Assembly (NCBI GenBank): GCA_029262065.1
Contig: JAJDAC010000022.1
Span: 1 to 64,000, forward strand
Direction: 5' to 3'
DNA: 64,000 nucleotides
From: Candidatus Krumholzibacteriota bacterium
Lineage (GTDB): Bacteria > Krumholzibacteriota > Krumholzibacteriia > JAJRXK01
The notes under the pieces were generated by a model, which was given only the letters and a program-made list of their open reading frames with translations, did no database searches and was not told the DNA's origin. Positions 1 to 9,381 of the stretch are shown piece by piece. The position numbers and the translations under genes were made by a program. Each line of letters opens with the position of its first letter. Position 1 is the first letter of the stretch.

Positions 1-346
<346 letters not shown>

Positions 347-375
347 CGACGGTCCTTCTTCGATTCGGCTGGTAT

Positions 376-1320
376 CTACTCGCGCTTCGTGGACTCATCG
401 GCCCACGGCACCGAGAGGTTCAAGCGAGCCATCTTGGCTTCCAGCTCGCGCCTCTCACGATTGTTCTTCAGGCCTTTCGGGCCGCGGTTCAAGATCCCCA
501 GGCGCTGGGCCGTTTCAATGGCCGCCGGCGCACCACCCTGTCCCAAAGCGGCCAGGACTTCGCGATCGATCCGCGTCAGGAACATGGCTCCCATACGATA
601 ATCCTGAAACGCCTCCCACGTAAGAGGGCACCACTTGGCCACGATCTGTTCGCCCATGATCCGGGCGTAGGCGCGGATCTCTTCCTGTGCATGCATGTCC
701 ATTCGCAACGACAGGAAGTGAAGCAGATTGTGGAGGTCGACTTTCCAGTAGGCCTCGGTATAGGTGGCCAGCGGCAGGTCCTTGCGCGCCTGCTCGCGGG
801 CAATGCCGTGCTCCAGGCGCTCGGCGTACACGCGACGGGCCGCGTCCTGCAATTCCTGCTCGGCCCGGGTCAGCTCCGCGCCGGCGGTGGTATCCAGGAA
901 TCCCGCGCTACCCTGCTTGCTGTCATCGGACTGCAGTCGCCACTCATCGGCCGCGGTGCGTTGCGAGGCGTCGATGGCAATGGAGTAGCGCGTCGAGTAC
1001 TCGTTCACGTTGGCCGTGCGATGGCGAATCCACTGGCGCCAGCAGTCCATGGGGACCCGCACGTGGAATTTGATCTCGCACATCTCGAACGGGGTGGTGT
1101 GGCGGTGCCGTAACAGATAGCGGATGAGTCCACGGTCTTGGCTCACCGTCTTGGTGCCATCGCCGTACGAGACACGGGCGGCCTGGACGATCGACTGATC
1201 GTTGCCCATGTAGTCCACTACCCGGATGAAACCGTCGTCGAGCACGGGGAACGAGGCTCCCAGAACTTTCTCTATTTCTTCGACTTGGGGCCGCTCCACG
1301 CGCTGTGGCTGACCTTCCAT
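376..1320 (-). CDS. thyX: FAD-dependent thymidylate synthase ThyX
   Basis: Makes dTMP from dUMP with methylenetetrahydrofolate, using reduced FAD and NADPH. The 314-residue product carries the ThyX signature RHR-x7-S at residues 99-109 (RHRTANVNEYS), followed by TRY. A second conserved helix, LHNLLHFLSLRMDMHAQEEIR, lies in the C-terminal half. At 314 residues it is longer than typical ThyX proteins of about 220-250, with an insertion after the signature and a C-terminal tail. An upstream in-frame start at 1455 exists, but I chose the ATG at 1318-1320 because GGAGAG precedes it and the extra 45 residues look non-coding. It shares a strand and a 30-base gap with fumC. The region 1321-1572 separates it from the divergent protease gene. 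Confidence 0.93.
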   Translation of the reverse strand: MEGQPQRVERPQVEEIEKVLGASFPVLDDGFIRVVDYMGNDQSIVQAARVSYGDGTKTVSQDRGLIRYLLRHRHTTPFEMCEIKFHVRVPMDCWRQWIRHRTANVNEYSTRYSIAIDASQRTAADEWRLQSDDSKQGSAGFLDTTAGAELTRAEQELQDAARRVYAERLEHGIAREQARKDLPLATYTEAYWKVDLHNLLHFLSLRMDMHAQEEIRAYARIMGEQIVAKWCPLTWEAFQDYRMGAMFLTRIDREVLAALGQGGAPAAIETAQRLGILNRGPKGLKNNRERRELEAKMARLNLSVPWADESTKRE

Positions 1321-1572
1321 ATTGCTCTCCAGGGTGCGCCAATGAGGAAGCCTGGGGGGGCCGACGGCACCTTCACCGTCGCTCGACCAAACTCCAGTGC
1401 TCCGGCTGGTCAGCCGAAGCTGGCCGATGTTAAGGTGACGCAAGACGGGCTGCAACTTGGTTTCCCCGTCACCCGTAATGAGTCAGTAGTTCGTGGATAT
1501 ACAAGCAGTCGGCCCTTCCGCCGGGGTCCATTACCACCGCCAATCCATCTGCCCCCCGTTCTGGAGGTTCCC

Positions 1573-4236
1573 GTGTTGAGGATCCTGTTGTTCTTCCTGC
1601 TCGTCTGCGGCCTCGGATTGTCGCTCGCGCTTTCTCCGACGCTGGTCCTGGACGCCTACGCCGACGAAGAGAGCAAAGACAAAGAAGGCGAAGAAGAGGA
1701 AAGCGAAGAGGAAAAAGGGCCGTTCAAGAAATTCGACGAGGTCACCGAGGACGCAAAGCTCCTCGAGGGGTTCTTCGACCTCTACGAGAAGTCGGGCACG
1801 CTGCTCATGGCCATCAAGCCCGGTCAGCTGGACATGGACTTCCTGATGAATTTCGAGATCGCGCAGGGAGTGGGAGCCGCCGGCCTGAACGGCGGAACCA
1901 TGCTGGGAATCTTCCAGGCGAACCTCATGGCACTGCAGCGCCACGGCGACAAGATCTACCTGGTACAACACCCGGTGCACATGACCGCGACCGATGAGTC
2001 GGACGCGTGGAAAGCCACCATGGAGCGCAGCTTCGGGTCTTCAGTGGTGGCCGCGGCCGGCATCGAGACCATCCGCGAGGACGACGAGGCCATCCTGATC
2101 GACGTGACCGAATGGTTCGTCTCGGATATCTCCGGCGTCAGCCAACGCGTGAAGTTCGCCGTGTCGACCACGCCGGGCAAGCCCGGACAGGCCTCACTGG
2201 ACGCCGCACGTAGCTACGTCGAGTGGGCCAAGACCTTCCCCAAGAACGTCAGCATTCGCACCAAGCTCACGTTCACCCTGAACGAACCACCCAGCTTCGA
2301 TTCGCTCGCCGACTGGCGCTCACTGCCGTTGGCCATCCACGCCAACATCGTGCAACTACCCGATGTGCCGATGGAGCCTCGCGTTGCCGATGAGCGCACG
2401 GGGTACTTCCTGACCGTGCACAAGGATTTCTCTCGCGACGAACGCACGTTCTTTTCACGCTACGTGAACAAGTGGCGGCTCGAGCGCGGCGACAAGGACG
2501 GCAAGCTGTACAAGCCCAAGAAGCAGATCGTCTACTACATCGATCCCAGTGTGCCGGCCGAGCATCGCCAGGCCGTGAAGGCCGGCGTCGAAGCCTGGAA
2601 CAAGGCCTACGAGAAGGCCGGGTTCAAGAACGCCATCAAGGCCCGCATGCTGCCCGAAGGCGCCGACGCCGAAGATATTCGCTACCCGACGATTCGGTGG
2701 GTGGCCAGCGACCAACCCCAGTACCTGGCCATTGGGCCGTCGATCGTGGATCCGCGTACCGGTGAGGTGCTCGACGCCGACATTCTCATGGACGCGTTGT
2801 TCGCGCTGCGCACCACTACCGAATGGCGCAACCTGGTGGACCCGGCCACTGCGTTGGCCCAGGCCATTGGCACCACCGAAGTCACGACCTTCCCCGAAGA
2901 CGAGCTGCGGTTCGAGCACGCTTCCTTCACCACGCAGATGCTGGCCGAGGCCAGTCTTCTGCATGCATCGTTGGTGGACCGTGGCGTGATCGGCGTGGGC
3001 GAACCCATGCCGGCGGAATTCGCCAGCGAGTTCATGCGTTGGGTCGTCATGCACGAGGTGGGGCACAGCCTGGGGCTGCGTCACAATTTTCGCTCGTCGA
3101 CCGACACGCCGATGGACAAGCTGCACGACCGCACTTGGACCGAGGCCAACGGCCTGGTGTCGTCGGTCATGGACTACGCGGCCGCGAACGTGGCGCCCAA
3201 CGGCAAGACCAACGGTCAGTACTACGGCACCACTGTGGGTACGGCTGACGATTGGATGATCGCCTACGGGTACCACTACGATGCCGAGGAGGCCGAGCGC
3301 ATCGCACGGCTCGGAGCCAACAAGGGGCACGCCTACGGCACCGACGAAGATCGACTGGGACCGGGGGCCATGGACCCCACCGTGAACACGTGGGATCTGG
3401 GCGCCGACCCCCTGGCCTGGAGCGAGGAACGTTGTTCGATCGTGTCGAGCCTTCTACCCAAACTTCCCGAGCGCGTGCTGGTGGACAACGCCCCGCGCTC
3501 GGACCTGACCTCGACGGTACAGAACCTGATGGGTACCTACGCCGTGAGCCTGGCCACGGCGCTGAAGTACGTAGGCGGACACTACGTGTACCGCGACCAC
3601 GAGGGAGACCCCGGGGCACGCGACCCATTCGTTCCCGTACCTCGCGAAAAACAGCTGCGGGCCCTCGATCATCTGGTCGAGAACGCGTTCAGCCCCGAGG
3701 CCTTCGCGCTGGCGCCCGAGACCATCGCAATGCTCAGCGCCGATCGTTGGAACCATTGGGGTAAGTCGACCACCATTCGCGGTCGCGTGGACTACCCCTA
3801 CCACGAGCAGGTTCTGAGCCTGCAGACCCAGTACCTGAGCGCGCTCATGGCGCCGTTCAGGCTGGCCCGGATCAGCGATGGCGAAATGACGTTCGGCGCC
3901 GAACGCATGATCACCATCCCCGAGCTGTTCGAGCGCGTGACCGGCGCCATCTGGAGCGAGTTGGACGACGGCGGCAACATCTCGAGCACCCGTCGCAACC
4001 TACAGCGAGCCTACGTGGACCAACTCACCGACCTGCTGACGTCACCGCCCGACCGGATGCCGTCGGACGCGCGAGCGGTGGCCCGGCTTACCGTTACCGA
4101 GCTCTTCGACAGCGTCGACAGCTCGCTGGGCCGGGGCGACCACGATACCTATACGCTTGCCCATTTGGCCGAAGTGCGCGAACGTCTTGAAATGGCCCTG
4201 GAAGCGGGCCTCGAAGTCCAGATGTTGGCGGACTGA
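1573..4236 (+). CDS. Exported zinc-dependent metalloprotease (DUF5117/DUF4953-like)
   Basis: Predicted exported metallopeptidase of 887 residues. The zinc site is HEVGHSLGLRH at residues 494-504, an HExxHxxGxxH motif with ligands His494, His498 and His504. A Met-turn-like SVMDY sits around residue 533, as in metzincin folds. The N-terminus is a hydrophobic signal peptide ending near AYA-DE, followed by a very acidic stretch rich in Glu and Lys. The family is known as large zinc-dependent metalloproteases of Bacteroidetes, Gemmatimonadetes and related groups, with unknown substrates. I chose the GTG at 1573 because GGAGG lies five bases upstream and the signal peptide begins there; the open frame back to 1138 overlaps thyX. 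A strong hairpin follows the stop codon. Confidence 0.87.
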   Translation: MLRILLFFLLVCGLGLSLALSPTLVLDAYADEESKDKEGEEEESEEEKGPFKKFDEVTEDAKLLEGFFDLYEKSGTLLMAIKPGQLDMDFLMNFEIAQGVGAAGLNGGTMLGIFQANLMALQRHGDKIYLVQHPVHMTATDESDAWKATMERSFGSSVVAAAGIETIREDDEAILIDVTEWFVSDISGVSQRVKFAVSTTPGKPGQASLDAARSYVEWAKTFPKNVSIRTKLTFTLNEPPSFDSLADWRSLPLAIHANIVQLPDVPMEPRVADERTGYFLTVHKDFSRDERTFFSRYVNKWRLERGDKDGKLYKPKKQIVYYIDPSVPAEHRQAVKAGVEAWNKAYEKAGFKNAIKARMLPEGADAEDIRYPTIRWVASDQPQYLAIGPSIVDPRTGEVLDADILMDALFALRTTTEWRNLVDPATALAQAIGTTEVTTFPEDELRFEHASFTTQMLAEASLLHASLVDRGVIGVGEPMPAEFASEFMRWVVMHEVGHSLGLRHNFRSSTDTPMDKLHDRTWTEANGLVSSVMDYAAANVAPNGKTNGQYYGTTVGTADDWMIAYGYHYDAEEAERIARLGANKGHAYGTDEDRLGPGAMDPTVNTWDLGADPLAWSEERCSIVSSLLPKLPERVLVDNAPRSDLTSTVQNLMGTYAVSLATALKYVGGHYVYRDHEGDPGARDPFVPVPREKQLRALDHLVENAFSPEAFALAPETIAMLSADRWNHWGKSTTIRGRVDYPYHEQVLSLQTQYLSALMAPFRLARISDGEMTFGAERMITIPELFERVTGAIWSELDDGGNISSTRRNLQRAYVDQLTDLLTSPPDRMPSDARAVARLTVTELFDSVDSSLGRGDHDTYTLAHLAEVRERLEMALEAGLEVQMLAD

Positions 4237-4244
4237 CCACTGAA

Positions 4245-4275
4245 CCTGGGTGGGAGGTTCAGCCTTCCACCCAGG
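4245..4275 (+). terminator. Hairpin between metalloprotease and methyltransferase genes
   Basis: The arms CCTGGGTGGGAGG (4245-4257) and CCTTCCACCCAGG (4263-4275) pair over 13 positions with one G.U pair, around the five-base loop TTCAG. No T-run follows, so this is not a standard intrinsic terminator. It lies 9 bases after the protease stop and ends 11 bases before the next ATG. It could end transcription with a factor, protect the 3' end of the upstream mRNA, or mask the start of the next gene. Confidence 0.5.
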
Positions 4276-4286
4276 CCCCCCGCCCC

Positions 4287-5027
4287 ATGCCCCGAATACC
4301 CGAAAACACCGCCAAGAACACGCACAACGTGGTGGCCGAACTATGCCTGCGCGAAGTGCGGGCGGTAGGCAGTGACGCCAGGGTGCTGGACATTCCGTCG
4401 GGAGCCGGCGCCTTCACCAAGCGCATGCTCGACGCCGGCGTCGAGGTGCACTCGGGCGACATCGACAACATCATGCAGGTCGAGAACCCGAACTTCCGGG
4501 TGGCCGACATGAATCAGCCGCTGCCATACGACGATGGCACGCTGTCGGTAGTGGTATGCATCGATGGAATCGAGCACCTGGAGCGTCCGTTTGATTTCGT
4601 ACGCGAGTGTCATCGCGTATTGGCGCCCGGCGGAGCATTCATCATATCCACCCCCAACATCACTGCCCTGCGCTCGCGCTGGCGGTGGTTCTGGACCGGG
4701 CACCACAACAAATGCAAGGTGCCGCTCGATGAGCACAGCCCCAATCCCCTGCACCATATCAACATGCTGTCGTACCCCAAGGCGCGGTACCTGCTGCACA
4801 CCAACGGTTTCGACCTCGAGCAGGTCACGACCAACCGCATCAAACCCGTGAGTTGGCTGTACGCGATCTACGTACCGCTGGCGTTTGTGGCTACAAAGCT
4901 GGCCTACGGTAAAGAAGAGAAGGTGCCGCGGCAACGTGACATCAACGCCCGCGACATCGTGCCCGCGGTGTTCTCCCGCGCCATGCTGTTCGGTGAGAGT
5001 ATGATTCTACTGGCCCGCAAGACCTGA
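4287..5027 (+). CDS. Class I SAM-dependent methyltransferase (type 11 family)
   Basis: A 246-residue Rossmann-fold methyltransferase of unknown substrate. Motif I is VLDIPSGAGAFT at residues 33-44, an acidic residue after the next strand follows (SGDID, residues 56-60), and the post-I region has the CIDGIEHLERP segment typical of the Methyltransf_11 family. A hydrophobic stretch near residue 190-210 (WLYAIYVPLAFVATKLAYG) may associate with the membrane. Such domains often methylate small molecules, sugars or lipids, but nothing nearby fixes the substrate. There is no clear Shine-Dalgarno; the sequence before ATG is C-rich and sits at the foot of the preceding hairpin. proC follows after 20 bases. 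Confidence 0.82.
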   Translation: MPRIPENTAKNTHNVVAELCLREVRAVGSDARVLDIPSGAGAFTKRMLDAGVEVHSGDIDNIMQVENPNFRVADMNQPLPYDDGTLSVVVCIDGIEHLERPFDFVRECHRVLAPGGAFIISTPNITALRSRWRWFWTGHHNKCKVPLDEHSPNPLHHINMLSYPKARYLLHTNGFDLEQVTTNRIKPVSWLYAIYVPLAFVATKLAYGKEEKVPRQRDINARDIVPAVFSRAMLFGESMILLARKT

Positions 5028-5047
5028 ACCTTCGAAGGGAATTTCCC

Positions 5048-5860
5048 ATGACACGACTACTGGCTATTCTTGGCGCCGGAAACATCGGCCGGGCCATCGC
5101 GCAGGGACTGGTGACCTGCAAACAACACGCGGCCACCGACATCACCATGACCAGTCGCCACGAGAAGAACCTGGCCGACCTGAAGGCCCTGGGCTTCCAC
5201 GTGACCATCGACAACGCAGCCGCCGTGCGCGATGCGAAGATGTTGGTGGTCTGCGTTCTTCCCGCGCAGTTGCCCACGGTCCTGGAAGAGATCCATCCCC
5301 ACTTGGACCCGGCGCGACACGTGGTGGTTTCGGTGGTCACGGGAGTGGAAACCACCCGCATCGCCGGTGCACTCCCCGCCGGCACGCCGATCGTGCGGGC
5401 CATGCCCAACACCGCCATCCAGATTGGCGAGTCGATGACCTGCCTGGCGGGCCATGGGGTCGAGGCCGACACCATGGCCGAGGTGCGAAAGCTGTTCGAT
5501 GCGCTGGGCAAGACCCTGGTGATCGACGAGTCGCTCATGTCCGAGGCCACCGCGCTGTGCGCCTGCGGCGTGGCCTTCTTTCTGCGCGCGATTCGGGCGG
5601 CCAGCCAGGGAGGCATCCAGGTGGGCTTCCACGCCGAAGAGGCCCTGGCCATGGCGGCCCAGACGGCGCGCGGGGCCGCGTCTCTCCTGCTCGAACTCGA
5701 CCGTCACCCCGAGCGCGAGATCGATCGCGTGACGACGCCCATGGGCTGCACCATCGCCGGTCTGAATCAGATGGAGCACGAAGGATTCAGCTCCGCGCTC
5801 ATCCGCGGCATCGTTACGTCAGCCAACAAGGCCGCCGAATTGGGTCGACCGGCCGACTAA
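5048..5860 (+). CDS. proC: Pyrroline-5-carboxylate reductase
   Basis: Last step of proline synthesis: reduces pyrroline-5-carboxylate to proline with NAD(P)H. The 270-residue length is normal. The N-terminal dinucleotide-binding motif is LGAGNIG (Gly9, Gly11, Gly14). The central VRAMPNTAIQIGESMTCL segment and the C-terminal TTPMGCTIAGLNQMEHEGFSS region match the family's substrate-binding helices, the latter replacing the usual SPGGTTIAG wording. A GAAGGGAA ribosome-binding site precedes the ATG. It is probably cotranscribed with the methyltransferase and converges on the YihY gene 17 bases downstream. Confidence 0.9.
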   Translation: MTRLLAILGAGNIGRAIAQGLVTCKQHAATDITMTSRHEKNLADLKALGFHVTIDNAAAVRDAKMLVVCVLPAQLPTVLEEIHPHLDPARHVVVSVVTGVETTRIAGALPAGTPIVRAMPNTAIQIGESMTCLAGHGVEADTMAEVRKLFDALGKTLVIDESLMSEATALCACGVAFFLRAIRAASQGGIQVGFHAEEALAMAAQTARGAASLLLELDRHPEREIDRVTTPMGCTIAGLNQMEHEGFSSALIRGIVTSANKAAELGRPAD

Positions 5861-5877
5861 CCCCGACCACGGGGAAG

Positions 5878-7287
5878 TCAGTCGTCGGTCCGGTCCTCGC
5901 CGTTCGGGCCATCGGTGGCCTCGGAGTCCTGGGCGACCAGAAGGTCGGCCAGGGTTCGGTCGCCCAGCTCATCGACCATGCGCTTCTCCAGATTCTGCAC
6001 AGCCAACCAGGCGGGGCCTTCACCGCGCGTCTGGGGCGGAACCAGGGCTTTCGTTGCCGCCAACACCTGGGCCGCGCCGATCTCGTGAGCCGGACGCGCC
6101 AGCGTGTAACCCCGCCCGCGGCGGGTCTTCACCTTGTAGATGAGGCCAGCGTCCTGGAGCGGCAACATCATGCGTCGGATGGCACGCACGGGCAGACTCG
6201 CGGTTCGACTGAGATCTTCGCCCGACGCCAAGCGGCCTTCGGCGAAACGCCGCGCCACCAGCGTGGCCATGGGCAAAAGCACCGTGCGATCCACCACGAT
6301 CTGCTCGCCCTCCCGTCCGAATCGGTGTTTGAGTAGACCGTCCCGCATGGCTTGTAGGGCGTAGCTGAGCTCCAGCCCGAACAACACGATGCACCAGGTC
6401 AACCACACCCAGAAGAGCGTGAGTGGCAACAGTCCGAGTGCACCGTACAGAGTGGTAACCGCCGCGCGCTGGACATACACCGTGAACAGTTGCAACGCGG
6501 CCAGCCACAACAAGGCCGCCACGAAACTGCCCACCGACGCCATCCGCTTGCTGACGTGGGTGTTGGGAAGCAGCGTGTACATGATGTTGAGAAACAACCA
6601 GGTCGTCAGCACCGGCGAGACCGCGCCGAGCAAGCCTACCGCCCAATCCAGCCAGCTCTCGGTGGCCAGCGCGCCCACCACGCGACGCTGGATCACCTGA
6701 CCGGCCAGAATGAAGATGGGCCCCAGCGTGATCACCGTGTAATAGGCGGGCAATCGTATGTACGACGATCGTGCATCGGCGGCGCCGTAGATGATGTTGA
6801 AACTGCGCTCAATGGTGGTGAGCAGACCCGTCACGCCGTAGATGAAGATGAGGATGCCCACCACGCCGATGCTGCGCAGGTTCACCTTCTCCAGTTCATC
6901 GATCGTCGACCCCACGCGGTCGGTAAGGGACCTTCTCACCTCTTCAAATTCGCGTTTGTTGGCGTTCTCCAGGGCCGGGTCGGGAGTCGCGTTGCCGGGA
7001 GCCTTGATGGGCCGGAGCACCCAGTTGACGGCGGTCTCCTTGAACTCCTCGCGCTCGGCTTCGCCGACGAAGGTTCCCAGGACCACCAACGTGAGCACAA
7101 GGGTGGGAAGCAGACTGAACAGGGTGTGATAGGTGAGGGCGGCGGCCATCTGCGACGCCCGATCGTGGCGCAGCTCAGCTACGCAGTGACGGGCCAGGTC
7201 CACCCACCACCGCACGGTACGTTGCCCGGCGGGTAATTCCTGCCACGGGGCACTCAACCACTCCCGGGCGTCATCCGTCCATCTCAT
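5878..7287 (-). CDS. YihY/BrkB-type inner-membrane protein with C-terminal winged helix
   Basis: A 469-residue membrane protein of the YihY/BrkB (once called RbrB or 'ribonuclease BN') family, whose function is unresolved. The N-terminal two thirds hold about six hydrophobic segments, including LTYHTLFSLLPTLVLTLVVLG and the family's AALLWLAALQLFTVYV and LFWVWLTWCIVLFGLELSYA helices. The last ~130 residues are soluble and read like a winged-helix domain (LPVRAIRRMMLPLQDAGLIY followed by a basic wing KTRRGRGY). This tail occurs in a subset of the family and suggests a sensor or regulatory role, which is inference. I use the ATG at 7285-7287 rather than the upstream start at 7383, which would add a poor N-terminus overlapping the divergent gene's upstream region. 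Confidence 0.85.
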   Translation of the reverse strand: MRWTDDAREWLSAPWQELPAGQRTVRWWVDLARHCVAELRHDRASQMAAALTYHTLFSLLPTLVLTLVVLGTFVGEAEREEFKETAVNWVLRPIKAPGNATPDPALENANKREFEEVRRSLTDRVGSTIDELEKVNLRSIGVVGILIFIYGVTGLLTTIERSFNIIYGAADARSSYIRLPAYYTVITLGPIFILAGQVIQRRVVGALATESWLDWAVGLLGAVSPVLTTWLFLNIMYTLLPNTHVSKRMASVGSFVAALLWLAALQLFTVYVQRAAVTTLYGALGLLPLTLFWVWLTWCIVLFGLELSYALQAMRDGLLKHRFGREGEQIVVDRTVLLPMATLVARRFAEGRLASGEDLSRTASLPVRAIRRMMLPLQDAGLIYKVKTRRGRGYTLARPAHEIGAAQVLAATKALVPPQTRGEGPAWLAVQNLEKRMVDELGDRTLADLLVAQDSEATDGPNGEDRTDD

Positions 7288-7451
7288 GCCGCGAGCATAG
7301 AGCGCACGGCCGACGAATACCAGCGGTGGCCCACAATCCGTTCCGCGGAGCCGCCAAAAGGCTGTGGTACACTCCCCGCCCACCGACCCGCCAGAGATGT
7401 GGGCAAGACCTTACTGAACCGCGCACAAGCGTCGAACGAGTTGCCCTTCGG

Positions 7452-9344
7452 ATGAACTCCCCACCATCTGGCCTCACCCCCCGCGCGCTTTGGCTGCTCA
7501 TGGCGGCCGCCGTGGTTCCGTACCTGCCCAGCCTGGGGTTCGGGTTCCTGTTCGATGACATCTACGCCATCGTCGAGCACCAGAAACTGCATAGGTGGTC
7601 GGCGGTCTGGGAATCGTTGGCGGTGTGGAAGGGAACCACACTGAACTACCGGCCCGTGCGATTCGCGTCCCTGGCCATCGACTGGAATCTGGGCGGTGGT
7701 GCGCCCTGGATCTTCCACGCCACCAACGTAGCCCTGCACGGCCTGTGCACTTTCGTGTTCTGGCGCCTGCTCCAGCATCTACGATTACCCCCGCGTACGG
7801 TGCTCGTGGCCGCGTTCCTGTTTGCGGTTCACCCCGCCCACGTCGGCGCCATCGACTACATTTCGGGCCGCAAGGACCTGCTTCTGACTGCGTACTACCT
7901 GGGCACAATGCTGGCGTTCCTGCGGTTTCGCCTAGCCGATACAGCCGGCCGTCGGCTGCGCTGGGGCACGACGGTGGTCACGCTGGGGGTGCTGGCTGCT
8001 TTCACGAAGGAGTCGGCGATCACGTTGCCCGTCATCCTGCTTCTGCTGGATCTTTGGCTGAGCCACCCGAGGCCGTGGACACACACGGTACGCGCGCGCG
8101 CGACGTTCTACGCGTTGTGGGTTCTGGGCGGCGCCGCCTACGTGGTATTCAAACTCGCAATACGCCCGGCCACCAAGGTGCCCCGGGAACAGTGGTTCGA
8201 CCTGACCACCCACGCGGGCACCGCGCTCGCGATCTGGTGGCGAGCCGCCGTCAACCTGGTAGCGCCCTGGCGCACCGTGCCCGACTACCAGGGCATGTAT
8301 GAGGTTGGTCAGGGTTGGAATCTGGCCTCGGCGGTCGGCCTGCTCCTGGGCTTGGTGCTGGTGGTGTTGGCCCTGCAATGGCGACGCTCGCGGGCGCCGT
8401 TCACGGCCGCCGTTGCGTTCTGGATGATTACCTGGATTCCAACCTCCGGCATCCTGCCCATCGCCGAGTTGTACTCCGAGCACTACCTGTATCTACCCTC
8501 GGTTGGATTCTGCCTGGCGGCGGCCGTACTCATGGCCAACGTTCGCGTCGGGCGCGCGGTTGGCGCGGTCTGTGTGTTGCTGGCCATGCTGCAGATCGTG
8601 AATCTCGGTCGAGCGTGGGCCACGCCCCAGGCCATGTGGGAAACCACCCATCGGATCAACCCGGCCAGCAAGCGGGCTCCCGCCGCCCTGGCCACCATCT
8701 ATCAGGAACAGGGCCGCGCCGAAGACGCATTGGCCATGGCCCGACGGTCCGCCGAGATGGCGCCCGAGTCGGACCGCGTGCGCGCGAACTTCGCGGGCAT
8801 CTTGTTCGATCAGGGGCGGGTCCAGGAGGCCCTTGCAACCGCCGACCGTGGTCTGGCCACTTTCCCCGAGTCCGACCGTCTCCACCTGGTACGAGCCAAG
8901 GCGTTGGCGGCCGCGGGCCAACGTGACGCCGCGATCGGCGCGTTCGCGCGCGCCGCGAACATCAATCCTACCTGGGAGTATCTGGGTTTGTGGGGCGAGC
9001 AGTTGGTATTGGCCGGCCGCCTGGCCGACGCCGAGCCGGTACTGACCCGTGCCGTGGAAACCAATCCCAACTACAGTCAGGCCTGGAACAACCTGGGGCT
9101 GATTGCCATGGGATTGCGGCATCACGAGAAGGCCGAAGAACGCTTTCGCCGCGCGGTGGAGTGCGACACCACCAATCCCGAACCACACAACAATCTGGCC
9201 GTCATGTTCTTCCAGAACGGCCGCTTGCCCGAATCCCACGCCGAAGCGCAATTGGCGGCGAATCTCGGGCGCGAACTTCACCCCGGGTTCGTTCAGGCCC
9301 TGGCCAACGCCGGGTATACCATCGAAATCCCGCCGCGGCGCTGA
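7452..9344 (+). CDS. TMTC-like integral membrane protein with C-terminal TPR repeats
   Basis: A 630-residue protein. The N-terminal ~400 residues are polytopic and carry segments shared with bacterial relatives of the TMTC/DUF1736 family: FLFDDIYAIVEH, NYRPVRFASLAIDWNL, FHATNVALHGL, FAVHPAHVGAIDYISGRKDLL and FTKESAITLPVILLLLDLW. Acidic residues in the first periplasmic loop (FDD) resemble the catalytic region of GT-C glycosyltransferases. The C-terminal ~230 residues are TPR repeats (for example AWNNLGLIAMGLRHHEKAEERFRRAVE). Eukaryotic TMTCs are O-mannosyltransferases; activity of this protein is inferred only from resemblance. The ATG at 7452 starts just before the first hydrophobic helix and has no strong ribosome-binding site. 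Confidence 0.8.
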   Translation: MNSPPSGLTPRALWLLMAAAVVPYLPSLGFGFLFDDIYAIVEHQKLHRWSAVWESLAVWKGTTLNYRPVRFASLAIDWNLGGGAPWIFHATNVALHGLCTFVFWRLLQHLRLPPRTVLVAAFLFAVHPAHVGAIDYISGRKDLLLTAYYLGTMLAFLRFRLADTAGRRLRWGTTVVTLGVLAAFTKESAITLPVILLLLDLWLSHPRPWTHTVRARATFYALWVLGGAAYVVFKLAIRPATKVPREQWFDLTTHAGTALAIWWRAAVNLVAPWRTVPDYQGMYEVGQGWNLASAVGLLLGLVLVVLALQWRRSRAPFTAAVAFWMITWIPTSGILPIAELYSEHYLYLPSVGFCLAAAVLMANVRVGRAVGAVCVLLAMLQIVNLGRAWATPQAMWETTHRINPASKRAPAALATIYQEQGRAEDALAMARRSAEMAPESDRVRANFAGILFDQGRVQEALATADRGLATFPESDRLHLVRAKALAAAGQRDAAIGAFARAANINPTWEYLGLWGEQLVLAGRLADAEPVLTRAVETNPNYSQAWNNLGLIAMGLRHHEKAEERFRRAVECDTTNPEPHNNLAVMFFQNGRLPESHAEAQLAANLGRELHPGFVQALANAGYTIEIPPRR

Positions 9345-9381
9345 CCGCTTGCGGGTTCGGGGTCTGGTTTGGAATTCGGGG

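Noticed and set aside
1138-1572. Upstream extension of the metalloprotease frame
   Set aside because: Overlaps thyX antisense; the signal peptide and ribosome-binding site support 1573.
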